This document shows, one piece after another, positions 32,456-41,621 of a DNA stretch of 64,000 nucleotides. The translations under genes and the position numbers were made by a program. The DNA is taken from contig NZ_MWQE01000003.1 in the NCBI RefSeq assembly GCF_002210285.1, positions 242,570 through 306,569 on the forward strand, in the 5' to 3' direction. Numbering within the stretch: the stretch's first letter is position 1; each line of letters opens with the position of its first letter. The notes under the pieces are model-generated. The model was given only the letters and a program-made list of their open reading frames with translations. It had not been told where the DNA came from and made no database searches. This DNA comes from Fibrobacter sp. UWR2. GTDB taxonomy: Bacteria; Fibrobacterota; Fibrobacteria; Fibrobacterales; Fibrobacteraceae.

Positions 32456-34167
32456 TGTCCCATTCGTCGGCTTCGGCCCGTAAGGCCGCATATTGGTTTC
32501 TGGCGGTGTGCTGCGGAGCCCTACTTGCTTTGGGTGGTTACAAGGCATACGAGGAATTCGGACCGTCCAAGGTCTCGGTCGAGGCCGTGCCGTTCGGGCT
32601 GCCTTCCGCGGGCTCTGTCGCCCGTGGCGATACTCCCGATTTGAATGCGGGCGTATCTTCGCTGCCGGTGCAGACGCAGGCCGAACTCCGCCGTGCGGTA
32701 GAACTTTCTCATGGTGGTAATTACCAGGCGGCTATCGAGATTTTTGAATCCATCGTGATGATCTACCCGGACATTCTCAAGGTCCAGTGGGAAGAACTTA
32801 ATACTTTGTTCGAAAAAGACTCCCTTTCGGAACGCGAGGACTACCGCATGAAGCAGTTTGCCGAAATGCTCAAGGCGCGCTATCCGGGTGGAGTTGCCGT
32901 GTATATCGAGAGCCGCCTCGCTGCCCGCGCTTCAAACACTACGCTTGCAATCCAGTTGGCTCAGGTTGCTGCCGAAAAGGCGCCTGCACTTTACGATGCG
33001 CGCCTTTGGTTTGCCAAGCTCCTGCTGCGCGATGGCAGGCTTGCCCAGGCCGCCGCGGAAAGCCGCACGGCGATAAGCCTTTCTGCCGGCGCCGACCCGC
33101 GCGCCTACGAGATCATGGCGAAACTTTATCATGACCAGGGCCAGCTGGACAGTTGCTCTGCCGTGGTGGAATACGCGCTCACGCAGTTCCCGGTGAACAT
33201 GGAACTGCACCTGCTGCAGGGTTACCTCGCCGAATACCGCGGGCATTTTGACGCGGCGGACAGGATTTACCAGAGGATCCTTGCACTCGACCCGAATTTC
33301 AAGAAGGCGTCCGAAGCCGAGGCGACTCTCGGCGAAAAGTCCCCTCCGGGAACGGGAGCCGCGGTGAACCTTACTCCGCGAGACCGCGCGCAGATGGCGG
33401 TGGATATCCTTGCCCCGCTCGTGGAACGCTATCCCGAGAACTTGCCGCTTCGCGAGGCCCTCGGGCTTTCGTACCTGAAGGGTCGCGAGTTCGACCGCGC
33501 CCGCGCGCAGTTCCAGGAAATCCTGAACCGCGACCCGGAATATCCGGATATCCGCCTGCGCTTGCAGGAGTCGAACGTCACGAAGCCTGCTCCGGTCTCG
33601 GCTGCTGACGGGCTTGCGGCGAACCTGAACCGCGCGCTCGATAGCATCAAGGGGACGAATGCTCCCTCGAAGGAACATGACTTCACGACGATGCTCGGAC
33701 ATTACCTTGTCCGCTATGGCGCGACTCCGGGAGAATTCTTCAAGAAGTACGCCATCGGGAACTTCAGGCCAATCAAGACGAACGTGTGGCAGGAAACTTT
33801 CTATGAGGGCACGTACAAGCATACCTATACGGTGGTTTTCGATTCGCTCAACCATTTCCGCGAAGTGCACGTGGTCGTTTCCGATTCGTCGGTCAAGTCG
33901 AACCACATGGGAATGGCTCCCGAAATCTTTACGCGTCTCTTGAAGCAGAATTCCCGCATCTCGGGTATCGGCAGCAGCACCGGCGAGACGGACTGCGGCG
34001 ACAGCACCGTGCTCGACGCATCGGTGTGGGAAACGCAGGACAACTTCGAAATCCTTGCACGCGTTGTAGGCAAGCCTTCTGAAATCCGCATGGTGCGCTT
34101 TGACAAGACGGCGCTCCCGCCCGGCCTCAAGCTCTGCGACTACATCCCGTACCTGAAGGAATTCTAG
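32455..34167 (+). CDS. Membrane-anchored TPR protein
   Basis: A 570-residue protein with one N-terminal membrane helix (AYWFLAVCCGALLALGG, residues 11-28) and a large periplasmic part with TPR-like helical repeats at about 75-215 and 225-375 (NYQAAIEIFESIV, HFDAADRIYQRILALDPNF, FDRARAQFQEILNRDPEY). A C-terminal 140-residue beta-rich domain has no recognised family. It is translationally coupled to the sigma factor (TAATG), an odd pairing for a structural protein. It probably scaffolds an envelope complex. Confidence 0.8.
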   Translation: MSHSSASARKAAYWFLAVCCGALLALGGYKAYEEFGPSKVSVEAVPFGLPSAGSVARGDTPDLNAGVSSLPVQTQAELRRAVELSHGGNYQAAIEIFESIVMIYPDILKVQWEELNTLFEKDSLSEREDYRMKQFAEMLKARYPGGVAVYIESRLAARASNTTLAIQLAQVAAEKAPALYDARLWFAKLLLRDGRLAQAAAESRTAISLSAGADPRAYEIMAKLYHDQGQLDSCSAVVEYALTQFPVNMELHLLQGYLAEYRGHFDAADRIYQRILALDPNFKKASEAEATLGEKSPPGTGAAVNLTPRDRAQMAVDILAPLVERYPENLPLREALGLSYLKGREFDRARAQFQEILNRDPEYPDIRLRLQESNVTKPAPVSAADGLAANLNRALDSIKGTNAPSKEHDFTTMLGHYLVRYGATPGEFFKKYAIGNFRPIKTNVWQETFYEGTYKHTYTVVFDSLNHFREVHVVVSDSSVKSNHMGMAPEIFTRLLKQNSRISGIGSSTGETDCGDSTVLDASVWETQDNFEILARVVGKPSEIRMVRFDKTALPPGLKLCDYIPYLKEF

Positions 34168-34200
34168 ACTCGGGCCTTTTTCCCGCGTCCTACTTTTTTG

Positions 34201-34208
34201 TATCTTTA
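34201..34208 (+). promoter_or_regulatory. TATCTTTA box 13 bases upstream of TPR lipoprotein ATG
   Basis: Same box and spacing as at 28691; predicts a leaderless mRNA starting at 34214. Confidence 0.55.
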
Positions 34209-34213
34209 TACCG

Positions 34214-36133
34214 ATGCGTTTATCCCGCTACATGGCGTATGCCCTGCTTGCTTTTGCGGCCTTCCTGTTCGAAGGCTGCACGTGCTGTGCATACCTGAAC
34301 CACATGTTCAATGCGGAACGCATTTACGACGAGGCTACCGAGATGCGTACCGCGCGTCTCGACAGTGTGCCCGATGCGGAATCTTCTACGCCCTCTACCG
34401 AAGAGCGGATGAAATACGACAAGGTCATCGAGAAGGGCTCCCGCGTGCTGGAACGCTTCCCCAAGAACAAGAAGCGTACTGCCGAGGCCGTGTTCCTTAT
34501 CGGCGAATCGTTCCGCCACAAGGGCGAGTGGGGCAAGGCGATTATCAAGTACGACGAGTTCGAACGCTACTTTGCCGACCACGATTCCATGCGGACTGTT
34601 GAGTACCAGCGTGCCTACTGCCTCTACAAGAACCTTGAATATAACATTAGCCGTTTCGCACTCGAGCCGGTCATTGCCGATAAGAATCATCCGTACTACT
34701 TCCAGGGACTGAACCTGCTTTCGCTTCTGGACGAACAGTCCGAACATCCGGATCAGGCCATCGAGGCGCTCGAGGCCGTACTTGCCGATACTGCGGGCAC
34801 TCCGTTCATGAAGGGTAAGGCGCATTTCCGCCTGGCCGGCCTTTACTACAAGAAGGAAAACTGGGACAAGGCTCGCGAGCATTACACTGCGAAAGAGATT
34901 GAACTGCTGAATGTGCGTGAGAGGCAGACTTCCGGCGAACAGGCCGCGGAATGCCTTATCAACAAGAAGGAATACTTGAAGGGCGCCGACGAGTACAAGG
35001 CTCTCTACAAGAATCCTGAATACGAGAAGAAGCAGGCGGAATATCTGGTGCGCATTGGCGAGGCGACCCTGATGGGAAACCGCTATCCGGACGCGTTCGT
35101 GATTTTCCAGAAGGTGAATACGGAATATCCCAAGTCGCAGTTTGCATCGCGCAGTTACTTCAATCTTGGTGACTACGAACAGAACAAGACGCTTGACTAC
35201 GAGAAGGCGATTGTCTATTACGACAGCAGCTATATCTCGAGATCCATAAGCGAGTGGGCGCAGAAGAGCCGCGAGCGCAGGGATGCTCTGCGCAGGCTGA
35301 TTTCGATGCGCAAGCAGAACGACAGCGTACAGAAGGATTCGATTCCGAATATGGACCGGTTCTTTGGAACCGAATTCCAGATTGCCGAACTATTCCTGTT
35401 CAAGCTTTCCGAAGTGGATAGCGCCATCGCGCGCCTTACCGGCATTATCGAGAATGCTGACGATTCGGCGAAGGTGCTGCGGGCATCGTATGCGCGGGCG
35501 TTTATATACGACGAATTCAAGGGCGATCCCGATACGGCCGAGGAACTCTACAAGGAAGTTATAGAGAAGTACCCGAATACCGAGTATGCCAAGCAGGCGC
35601 AGGTGAACCTCGGGATGAAGGTTACGGCGAAGACGCCGGACGACGAGGCACGGGACATGTATATGCGTGCCGAGAGCCTGTGGACCACGGCTTCGGAGAT
35701 GCCTCTCGACCAGATGGAACTTGTGGACAGCGCATATGCGAACGCGTTCTATGTTTTCGATAGCCTGTACCAGCAGTATCCCGAGACGGAATCCGGCATA
35801 CAGGCGCTCTACATGAAGGCTGTTTACTACCAGATGAATCCGGAAAGGCTTGATAGCGCGACGGCGGCCTACAAGGTGCTCCGCGACAAGCATGGTAGGA
35901 CCCCGTGGGGCCAGTATGCTGCCACCGTGCTGAACAACAGAAGCATTACCTCGGATGCCGATATCGAGCGCCTGCGCAAGCGCGTGAAGCAGAGCCTGGA
36001 ACACATCGACAAGCTTTCGGCGCAGTATTACGAGGCGTTGAACAAGAAGCCCGAAGAAAAGCAGACCGAAGTCAAGAGCAAGGAAGACGAAGTCCTCGAG
36101 AATACGTACAACAGCATGTACGATTTCGAGTAG
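34214..36133 (+). CDS. TPR-repeat lipoprotein
   Basis: A 639-residue exported lipoprotein with lipobox LFEGC near residue 21 followed by further cysteines. Most of the chain is tandem TPR-like helices (KGEWGKAIIKYDEFERYF near 105, NWDKAREHYTAKE, YPDAFVIFQKVNTEYP, DPDTAEELYKEVIEKYP). The layout resembles YfiO/BamD- or gliding-motility-type repeat lipoproteins but is much longer. A charged Lys/Glu-rich tail ends the protein. The RlpA-like gene follows after 13 bases. It probably holds an outer-membrane or cell-wall complex. Confidence 0.82.
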   Translation: MRLSRYMAYALLAFAAFLFEGCTCCAYLNHMFNAERIYDEATEMRTARLDSVPDAESSTPSTEERMKYDKVIEKGSRVLERFPKNKKRTAEAVFLIGESFRHKGEWGKAIIKYDEFERYFADHDSMRTVEYQRAYCLYKNLEYNISRFALEPVIADKNHPYYFQGLNLLSLLDEQSEHPDQAIEALEAVLADTAGTPFMKGKAHFRLAGLYYKKENWDKAREHYTAKEIELLNVRERQTSGEQAAECLINKKEYLKGADEYKALYKNPEYEKKQAEYLVRIGEATLMGNRYPDAFVIFQKVNTEYPKSQFASRSYFNLGDYEQNKTLDYEKAIVYYDSSYISRSISEWAQKSRERRDALRRLISMRKQNDSVQKDSIPNMDRFFGTEFQIAELFLFKLSEVDSAIARLTGIIENADDSAKVLRASYARAFIYDEFKGDPDTAEELYKEVIEKYPNTEYAKQAQVNLGMKVTAKTPDDEARDMYMRAESLWTTASEMPLDQMELVDSAYANAFYVFDSLYQQYPETESGIQALYMKAVYYQMNPERLDSATAAYKVLRDKHGRTPWGQYAATVLNNRSITSDADIERLRKRVKQSLEHIDKLSAQYYEALNKKPEEKQTEVKSKEDEVLENTYNSMYDFE

Positions 36134-36146
36134 TCGGGAGTATCCG

Positions 36147-36608
36147 GTGGCTTTCTCTTATAGACATTTTCAGGGGTGCATCCGCATCGCGGGTGTCGTC
36201 GCCCTGTCTATCCTGCTTTCGGGTTGTGCCGCCGGTAACGCGAAGATTGCTTCGCGCAAGGGTTACGTGCGGTTTCCGGAAAAACAGTATGCCTCGGGCG
36301 AGAAGGCGGAAATCGGGCTGAAGATTACCGGCGAGGCGAGTTATTATGGCCCCGGTTTCGACGGGAAGAAGACTGCGAGCGGGGAAATCTTTGACCAGGA
36401 CGACTTTACCTGTGCACACAAGAGCCTGCCCTTTGGTACCAAGCTCAAGGTGGTGCGTGTCGATAACGGCATGAGTGTCGTCGTGCGCGTGAACGATCGC
36501 GGGCCCTATGTGGATGGCCGTATTCTGGACCTGAGCGTCGCTGCAGGTAAGGAGATCGGTCTCGACAAGGCTGGCCATGCCAAGGTTGTCGCAACCGTCA
36601 TCGAATAA
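36147..36608 (+). CDS. rlpA: RlpA-family septal ring lytic transglycosylase-like lipoprotein
   Basis: A 153-residue lipoprotein with lipobox LLSGC near residue 27 and a double-psi beta-barrel domain: GEASYYGPGFDGKKTASGE near 62-80, AHKSLPFGT, VRVNDRGPYVDGRILDLS near 115-132. RlpA cleaves glycan strands lacking stem peptides. The C-terminal SPOR domain of E. coli RlpA is missing, as in many shorter homologues. The start codon is GTG at 36147, with GGGAG upstream; it is cotranscribed with the TPR lipoprotein. Confidence 0.9.
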   Translation: MAFSYRHFQGCIRIAGVVALSILLSGCAAGNAKIASRKGYVRFPEKQYASGEKAEIGLKITGEASYYGPGFDGKKTASGEIFDQDDFTCAHKSLPFGTKLKVVRVDNGMSVVVRVNDRGPYVDGRILDLSVAAGKEIGLDKAGHAKVVATVIE

Positions 36609-36631
36609 ACAAAAAATTGGGGGAAATGCCA

Positions 36632-36652
36632 GAATGTCATATTTTGACATTC
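36632..36652. promoter_or_regulatory. 21-bp perfect palindrome, operator candidate
   Basis: GAATGTCA (36632-36639), TATTT, TGACATTC (36645-36652): 8-bp perfect arms with a 5-base spacer. It lies between rlpA and a small gene, next to a TATATTTG box at 36661-36668. Confidence 0.55.
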
Positions 36653-36724
36653 GGTGATTTTATATTTGGTGCTCAGAAAGTCACTTTCTTGTCTGTGTGG
36701 CTTTTTTCGAAAAAGAGGTAAAAT

Positions 36725-36913
36725 ATGATACGTAATGAACGCTTCCCGTGGGATTCGGGATTCTCCTCGTTCAAGCGCCGTATTGGCGAACAACTACAGC
36801 TAGGCGGTTTTACGGACGATATTGTCGATGATTCCGATTTACTTTCGTTCTACCGCATGGGGGAGAGCGAGACCTACGTGCTCAGCGCCCTCGGCTGCGC
36901 AGTCGGAATGTAG
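36725..36913 (+). CDS. Small hypothetical protein (62 aa)
   Basis: A short frame with real-gene features: a good ribosome site (AGAGG, 6 bases before the ATG), GC-rich third positions typical of the window, its own upstream TATATTTG box and a perfect palindrome. The protein is soluble and acidic in the middle (DDIVDDSDLL), with no recognised family. Its stop lies 3 bases from the convergent prmC stop. Could be a regulator-controlled small protein or a spurious frame. Confidence 0.55.
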   Translation: MIRNERFPWDSGFSSFKRRIGEQLQLGGFTDDIVDDSDLLSFYRMGESETYVLSALGCAVGM

Positions 36914-36916
36914 GAT

Positions 36917-37819
36917 TTATTTCGCCCTGTAGCTTACGAAGCGTACGTTCCCGCAGAAGTCCTTGTGCGCTCCCTCAAATTCGAGCCAGGGGTAGTTGCC
37001 GGCTTCGGCCTGCAATACTTCTGCCTGTTCCGACCCGATTTCAAGGAGGATCGGGGCGCCTGCATTAAGCTTGCCTTCGGTCTGCTGGAGCATCTTGCGG
37101 ACAAGCGAAAGGCCGTCGGGTCCGCCGTAGAGGGCGAGTGCCGGGTCGAACTTGTCCACCTCGGGCTGGAGCTTGCCTTTTTCGCTATCGGGAATGTAGG
37201 GGAGGTTTGCGATAAGGCAGTCGATTTTCGCCGCCGTAGCGCCCGCGGCCGTTGTCACGGCATCGCCCGTTACGGCGTCGAGCAGGTCGCCCTGTGCGAA
37301 CTTCAACGTTTCGGCGAGGCCGTTGGCTTCCGCGTTTTCCTTCGCGAGCGCGAGCGCGTCGCTTGAAATGTCGGTAGCGAGAACGCGGGCTCCTTCGATT
37401 TCCTTCGCGCAGGCAATCGCGATGGCGCCTGTCCCGGTACCGACTTCAACGATAAACGGGCTGGCGTTATCTTTCAGGCGTTCCTTCGCCATGTCGATCA
37501 GTTCTTCCGTTTCCGGGCGCGGGACCAGCGCACGCGTGTCGCACTTGATGGTGTGCCCGCGGAAACTCGTGTCGCCCACGATATGTTGCAGCGGCTCGCG
37601 ACTTGCGCGGCGCGCTACCAGCGGGCGGAGCTTGTCAAGTTCCGCTTCGGAAAGCGGCTTGTCGAAATTCAGGTAGAGGTCCATGCGCTTCTTGATGCCG
37701 AGCCCGAAGCAGATGATGTATTCCGCGTCGAGTCGCGCGTCGGGCACGCCTTTCTTCTCGAAGAATACTTTTGTCCTGTTCAGGATTTCGAGGACGGTCA
37801 TCTGCGGCTTTGTGGGCAT
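36917..37819 (-). CDS. prmC: Peptide chain release factor N5-glutamine methyltransferase
   Basis: A 300-residue SAM-dependent enzyme methylating the Gln of the GGQ loop of release factors. It has an N-terminal helical substrate domain, RREPLQHIVG-like RASREPLQHIVG near residue 73, VPRPETEELID near 98, and the SAM site EVGTGTGAIAIA near 121. The catalytic NPPY is changed: here ANLPYIP near 206 (NLPY). It sits 25 bases downstream of prfA, the classic prfA-prmC pair. A 13-base-spaced TATAGGTA sequence upstream may give an additional start. Confidence 0.92.
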   Translation of the reverse strand: MPTKPQMTVLEILNRTKVFFEKKGVPDARLDAEYIICFGLGIKKRMDLYLNFDKPLSEAELDKLRPLVARRASREPLQHIVGDTSFRGHTIKCDTRALVPRPETEELIDMAKERLKDNASPFIVEVGTGTGAIAIACAKEIEGARVLATDISSDALALAKENAEANGLAETLKFAQGDLLDAVTGDAVTTAAGATAAKIDCLIANLPYIPDSEKGKLQPEVDKFDPALALYGGPDGLSLVRKMLQQTEGKLNAGAPILLEIGSEQAEVLQAEAGNYPWLEFEGAHKDFCGNVRFVSYRAK

Positions 37820-37844
37820 CTATCTACCTATAAAATGAATGCGG

Positions 37845-38912
37845 CTAGGCGTTAAACTTCCCGAGTTTTTCCTGGGCGTTCGCCATCTGGAGCCCGTTGA
37901 TGATCTCGTCGAGGTCGCCGGTGATGACTTTGTCCAGGTTGTACAGCGTAAGGCCGATACGGTGGTCGGTCACGCGGTTCTGCGGGAAGTTGTAAGTGCG
38001 GATCTTGGCGCTACGGTCACCGGTACCCACGAGGGCCTTGCGGCTTGCGGCCTCTTCCTGTTCCTTCTTCGCGATGACGGCGTCAAGAATCTTGGAACGC
38101 AGCATTTCCATGGCGTGCAAGCGGTTCTGCAGCTGGCTGCGTTCGGTCTGACAGCTCACCACCACGCCCGTCGGGATATGGGTGAGTCGCACGGCGGAGT
38201 CCGTCTTGTTGATGTACTGGCCGCCAGCGCCCGAAGAACGGTAGGTGTCCATGTGGATGTCGGCTTCGCGGATTTCCACGTCGACTTCTTCTGCCTCGGG
38301 GAGGATGGCGACCGTCGCCGCCGACGTATGCACGCGGCCCTGCGTCTCTGTCTCGGGCACGCGCTGCACGCGGTGCACGCCGCTCTCGAACTTGAGAGTC
38401 CCGTACACGCTGTCGCCTTCGATGAACACGCGGATTTCCTTGTAGCCGCCCACGGTGCCTTCGCTTGCATCCTGGATGGTCATCTTCCAGCCCATGCGGC
38501 TGCAGTAGCCCTGGTACATGCGGAACAGGTCGCCCGCAAAGAGAGCCGATTCGTCGCCGCCGGTACCGCCGCGGATTTCGAGTGTTGCGTTGCGGTAGTC
38601 CCACGGATCCTTCGGCACCATCAGAATCTGCAGTTCGTCGGTCACGCCCGGCAGCTTTTTTTCGATATCCGAAATTTCGGCCTTGGCCATGGCGACCATC
38701 TCGGGGTCGGGATCGCCGAGTGCGGCCTTGTATTCGGCGAGGTCGTTTACCATCTGCAGGTATTCCTTCGCCTTCTGCACTGCCTTCTCGATACCCTTGT
38801 ACTGCTTGTGTATCTTGTTGTAGCGGGCCTGGTCGGCGAGAACATCCGGGTTCCCGAGTTCCGATTCCAGTTCCTCGTACTTTTCAATCAGTTTTTGTGC
38901 CTTGTCTTTCAT
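37845..38912 (-). CDS. prfA: Peptide chain release factor 1
   Basis: RF1 recognises UAA and UAG and releases the peptide; 355 residues, standard length. It has an N-terminal coiled domain, the codon-recognition region with RVPETETQGRVHTS (PxT motif) and the GGQ loop SGAGGQYINKTDSAVR near residue 230, where the usual His after GGQ is Tyr. The C-terminal GDRSAKIRTYNFPQ and VTDHRIG are typical. The start is MKDKAQK at 38910-38912; an upstream in-frame extension belongs to the divergent trmO region. A TAAATTTG box starts 14 bases upstream (leaderless prediction). Confidence 0.95.
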   Translation of the reverse strand: MKDKAQKLIEKYEELESELGNPDVLADQARYNKIHKQYKGIEKAVQKAKEYLQMVNDLAEYKAALGDPDPEMVAMAKAEISDIEKKLPGVTDELQILMVPKDPWDYRNATLEIRGGTGGDESALFAGDLFRMYQGYCSRMGWKMTIQDASEGTVGGYKEIRVFIEGDSVYGTLKFESGVHRVQRVPETETQGRVHTSAATVAILPEAEEVDVEIREADIHMDTYRSSGAGGQYINKTDSAVRLTHIPTGVVVSCQTERSQLQNRLHAMEMLRSKILDAVIAKKEQEEAASRKALVGTGDRSAKIRTYNFPQNRVTDHRIGLTLYNLDKVITGDLDEIINGLQMANAQEKLGKFNA

Positions 38913-38918
38913 CGCGTG

Positions 38919-38943
38919 CAAATTTAGAAATTTTCTACTTTTC
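38919..38943. promoter_or_regulatory. Divergent promoter boxes between prfA and trmO
   Basis: Minus-strand TAAATTTG (38926-38919), 14 bases before the prfA ATG, and plus-strand TACTTTTC (38936-38943), 13 bases before the trmO ATG, share a 36-bp gap. Confidence 0.5.
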
Positions 38944-38948
38944 CTGCC

Positions 38949-39764
38949 ATGCAGTTTACCCCGATAGGCACATTCTACGGCGATGCCGTGTACAAGTACG
39001 ATGCTCCCCGGCAGGGGCGCCTGTTTGCGGGGCATCCGGGCCGGATTGAACTTGCTCCGGGGAACAACTACGAGATGGCGCTCCGCGACTTGGAAGGTTT
39101 CGAGCGCATCTGGGTCATATTCCAGTTTCACGAGAATGAGGGTTGGCGCCCGACGACGCGGCCGCCAGTGCCGCCGAAGGGCAAGGACCGCGTGGGCACT
39201 TTCGCTAGCCGGAGCCCCTACCGCCCGAACCCTATCGGGCTCAGCTGCGTGCGGCTCCTAAAAATTGAAGGCCTTACTTTGTATGTAGACGAAGCGGACT
39301 TGCTGAGCGGTACTCCGGTGCTCGATATCAAGCCGTATATCCCGATGGCGGACGCCTTCCCTAATGCGAAGGCAGGCTGGGTCGAGGAACAGGAAGGCGA
39401 TTTGTGGACCGTCGATACGACCGCGGTATTTGCCGCGCAGGGCGGGTGGATTGCGGAACATAGCGAATTTGACCTGGACAGTTTTGCCAGGGTGCAACTT
39501 TCTCGCGGGAATTTTTCGAAGGATGTGTTCGACAGCTCGCGCCGGCGCCTGACCATCGACGAGAATGCAAGAACGGGTGTACTGGCCTACCGCACGTTCC
39601 GCATCCGTTTCCGTTACGATGAATCGGAACGCAGGGTGATGCTGGAAAGTATCGCGAGCGGCTATACTGCCGACGACTTGAAACCTGGCGCCGAAGACAA
39701 GTACGGCGACAAGCAGCTACATCGCGATTTCTTGATGTTTATGTCTCGTGACTGCCGTCGATAA
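38949..39764 (+). CDS. trmO: tRNA (N6-threonylcarbamoyladenosine(37)-N6)-methyltransferase, TsaA/TrmO family
   Basis: A 271-residue SAM-dependent enzyme that methylates t6A37 of tRNA-Thr. The TsaA/YaeB fold is shown by PIGTFYGD at the start, RIWVIFQFHEN near residue 55 and FASRSPYRPNPIGLS near 85, then a C-terminal domain with YTADDLKPG. Length is a little above the E. coli protein. It diverges from prfA across 36 bp; TACTTTTC starts 13 bases before the ATG. The last 26 bases overlap the convergent OLD-family gene. Confidence 0.88.
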   Translation: MQFTPIGTFYGDAVYKYDAPRQGRLFAGHPGRIELAPGNNYEMALRDLEGFERIWVIFQFHENEGWRPTTRPPVPPKGKDRVGTFASRSPYRPNPIGLSCVRLLKIEGLTLYVDEADLLSGTPVLDIKPYIPMADAFPNAKAGWVEEQEGDLWTVDTTAVFAAQGGWIAEHSEFDLDSFARVQLSRGNFSKDVFDSSRRRLTIDENARTGVLAYRTFRIRFRYDESERRVMLESIASGYTADDLKPGAEDKYGDKQLHRDFLMFMSRDCRR

Positions 39765-41517
39765 TCCACTGGCAGAGAGCGAGAATTCCGTCGTAGTCGG
39801 GCAGGTTGCGTATAAAGTTCTGCGACTTGCAGCGCTCGATGAAGGTGCTCCAGGCGCCCTCGTTCTTGGCTTCGAGCCCGAGATGCTCTTCGATGGCGCC
39901 CTTGGTCCACACCCATATTCCCTGTTGGCGGAGTTTCATGTGGATGTTTCGGATGGGGCGTTCCGCTTCGGGCATGGCGGCCATCATGGCGTAGGCCTTC
40001 GCGGCAGAAATATTGCTGTGCTTGTTCACGGGACGCCCGTTCACGAGTCGCATGTGGTTGTGGAATGCGAGTTCGCGGAACAGGTTTGTGCAGAACTTTA
40101 TGTCGGGATCGTTCGCCTCGAGGAACCCGTCGCGGGTGGCCGTAGTGAAGGCGTAGTCCAGGTCGACAATGGAACGCACGGGCATATCCATGGCATCGAG
40201 GACCTGCATGCTCTTGCGGGTGTTGCTTACGCCGCCCTGGCGCACGAGCGCACACTTGATGAGGGCGAAACTCTGCCCCGTAATGCGCTCAAAGAGCGCG
40301 GGAAGTACGCGCCATTCCGTCTTGCCTTCGGTAAGGAGCACGTAGTCGGCGAAAAGCAGTTCGTTGCTGTTCGATAGGCTGAACAGCATCTGCAACTGGC
40401 TGGGTGCATCCTGGATGACCTGGTGGACGGCGTCTTCCATTCGCTTGCGCATGAATGTCCCGCGTTCCTTGTTCTTGCGGATGAGTAGCGAGGTGCTTAC
40501 GTCTTCGCTTGTCACCATCTGCGCGGAGTGTGTCGCGAAAATCACCTGGTAACCTTCGTTCGAGAGGTTCTTGAGCGCGACGCGCACAAGTTCTACGGCC
40601 TGCGGGTGCAGGAAAAGTTCCGGAGAGTCGATGAGCAGCATGGTGCGGCTCAGGTAATGGTTGTTGTGGTGCTTCTTGACTTCGGAGAGGTAGCGCACGA
40701 GCGCCATCTGGATGGCACGCTGGCTTCCTGCTCCCATGCGGTCGATATCGCGCTCGAAGCCGTCGTCTTCGTCAATCACCTTGAGGGTGGCCTTTTTGAG
40801 GAAGGTCTCCAGCGTCGGGATGGGAATGCTCAGCTCCACACGTACGCTCGGGAATAGCGGCTTGAGTTTCTCGTTTACGTCGTGGTCGAAACTCTGGATT
40901 TCTGCCGCCTGGTTTTCGCCACCGGGACTGAGCATGTCGCTGAACTTGCTCAGGATATCGTTGAACTCGTTGCCGAAGCGCCTTTCGAGAGGCTTGAAGA
41001 TTTCGTGCAGGAGCTTGGTTAGTGATTCGTTGCCCTCGAAATCCCAGATGGCGATCGGGGAGGGGAACATGCGGCTGAATGCGTGCCTGAATGCATCGCC
41101 CGTACGCACCCAGTCCCTGCGCTTGTCGGTCTTGCGGTTGGGTGGGACGAAAGCCCAGATCTCTACGTTCTCGGGTACTTCGCCGGGGACGCGCTGGATT
41201 TTCTTGATGCGGACTCTGTCTCCGCATAGGAAGGGCTTGATTTCGGCGGCCTTGTCTTCGCCTAGGCGGTTGAGGACCGTTTCGGTAATGCCTTCGAAAA
41301 CACCCTCGACTTCGACGGGGTTGTTCGGGTCGTCAAAAAAGGAAATGTCTAGCGAAAAACGTGACAATAACCATCTGATGCCCATCAAAATGTTGGTTTT
41401 GCCTGCGTTGTTGTAACCTATGAGTGCGGTGAAACCGCTCAGCGGGAAAGTCTGTCGCTGGATGGAGCGCAGGTTCGAAATCGTAATCTCTGAAAGTCTG
41501 AGTGCTTGGGGCTGCAT
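39739..41517 (-). CDS. OLD-family ATP-dependent endonuclease (AAA ATPase-Toprim)
   Basis: A 592-residue protein. It has an N-terminal ABC/SMC-type ATPase with Walker A GYNNAGKTN near residue 35, a signature-like MGAGSQRAIQMALV near 265, Walker B LLIDSPELFLHP near 300 and ATHSAQMV near 335. A C-terminal Toprim nuclease domain has LLTEGKTEWRVLP near 400 and DLDYAF near 460. OLD proteins act as nucleases in phage exclusion. No UvrD-like GajB gene is adjacent, so it looks like a solitary class 1 OLD. The start could be 41517 or 6 codons upstream (41535). Confidence 0.87.
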   Translation of the reverse strand: MQPQALRLSEITISNLRSIQRQTFPLSGFTALIGYNNAGKTNILMGIRWLLSRFSLDISFFDDPNNPVEVEGVFEGITETVLNRLGEDKAAEIKPFLCGDRVRIKKIQRVPGEVPENVEIWAFVPPNRKTDKRRDWVRTGDAFRHAFSRMFPSPIAIWDFEGNESLTKLLHEIFKPLERRFGNEFNDILSKFSDMLSPGGENQAAEIQSFDHDVNEKLKPLFPSVRVELSIPIPTLETFLKKATLKVIDEDDGFERDIDRMGAGSQRAIQMALVRYLSEVKKHHNNHYLSRTMLLIDSPELFLHPQAVELVRVALKNLSNEGYQVIFATHSAQMVTSEDVSTSLLIRKNKERGTFMRKRMEDAVHQVIQDAPSQLQMLFSLSNSNELLFADYVLLTEGKTEWRVLPALFERITGQSFALIKCALVRQGGVSNTRKSMQVLDAMDMPVRSIVDLDYAFTTATRDGFLEANDPDIKFCTNLFRELAFHNHMRLVNGRPVNKHSNISAAKAYAMMAAMPEAERPIRNIHMKLRQQGIWVWTKGAIEEHLGLEAKNEGAWSTFIERCKSQNFIRNLPDYDGILALCQWIIDGSHET

Positions 41518-41621
41518 GACTTCAATATATATCATGATTTTGCCAAAAGTTTGGTCTTTTCTTTAAAAAAGCCGTTTTTTTTATGAAAAAAGTTTCACGT
41601 CTGGGTAGGGAAAACCATTTT

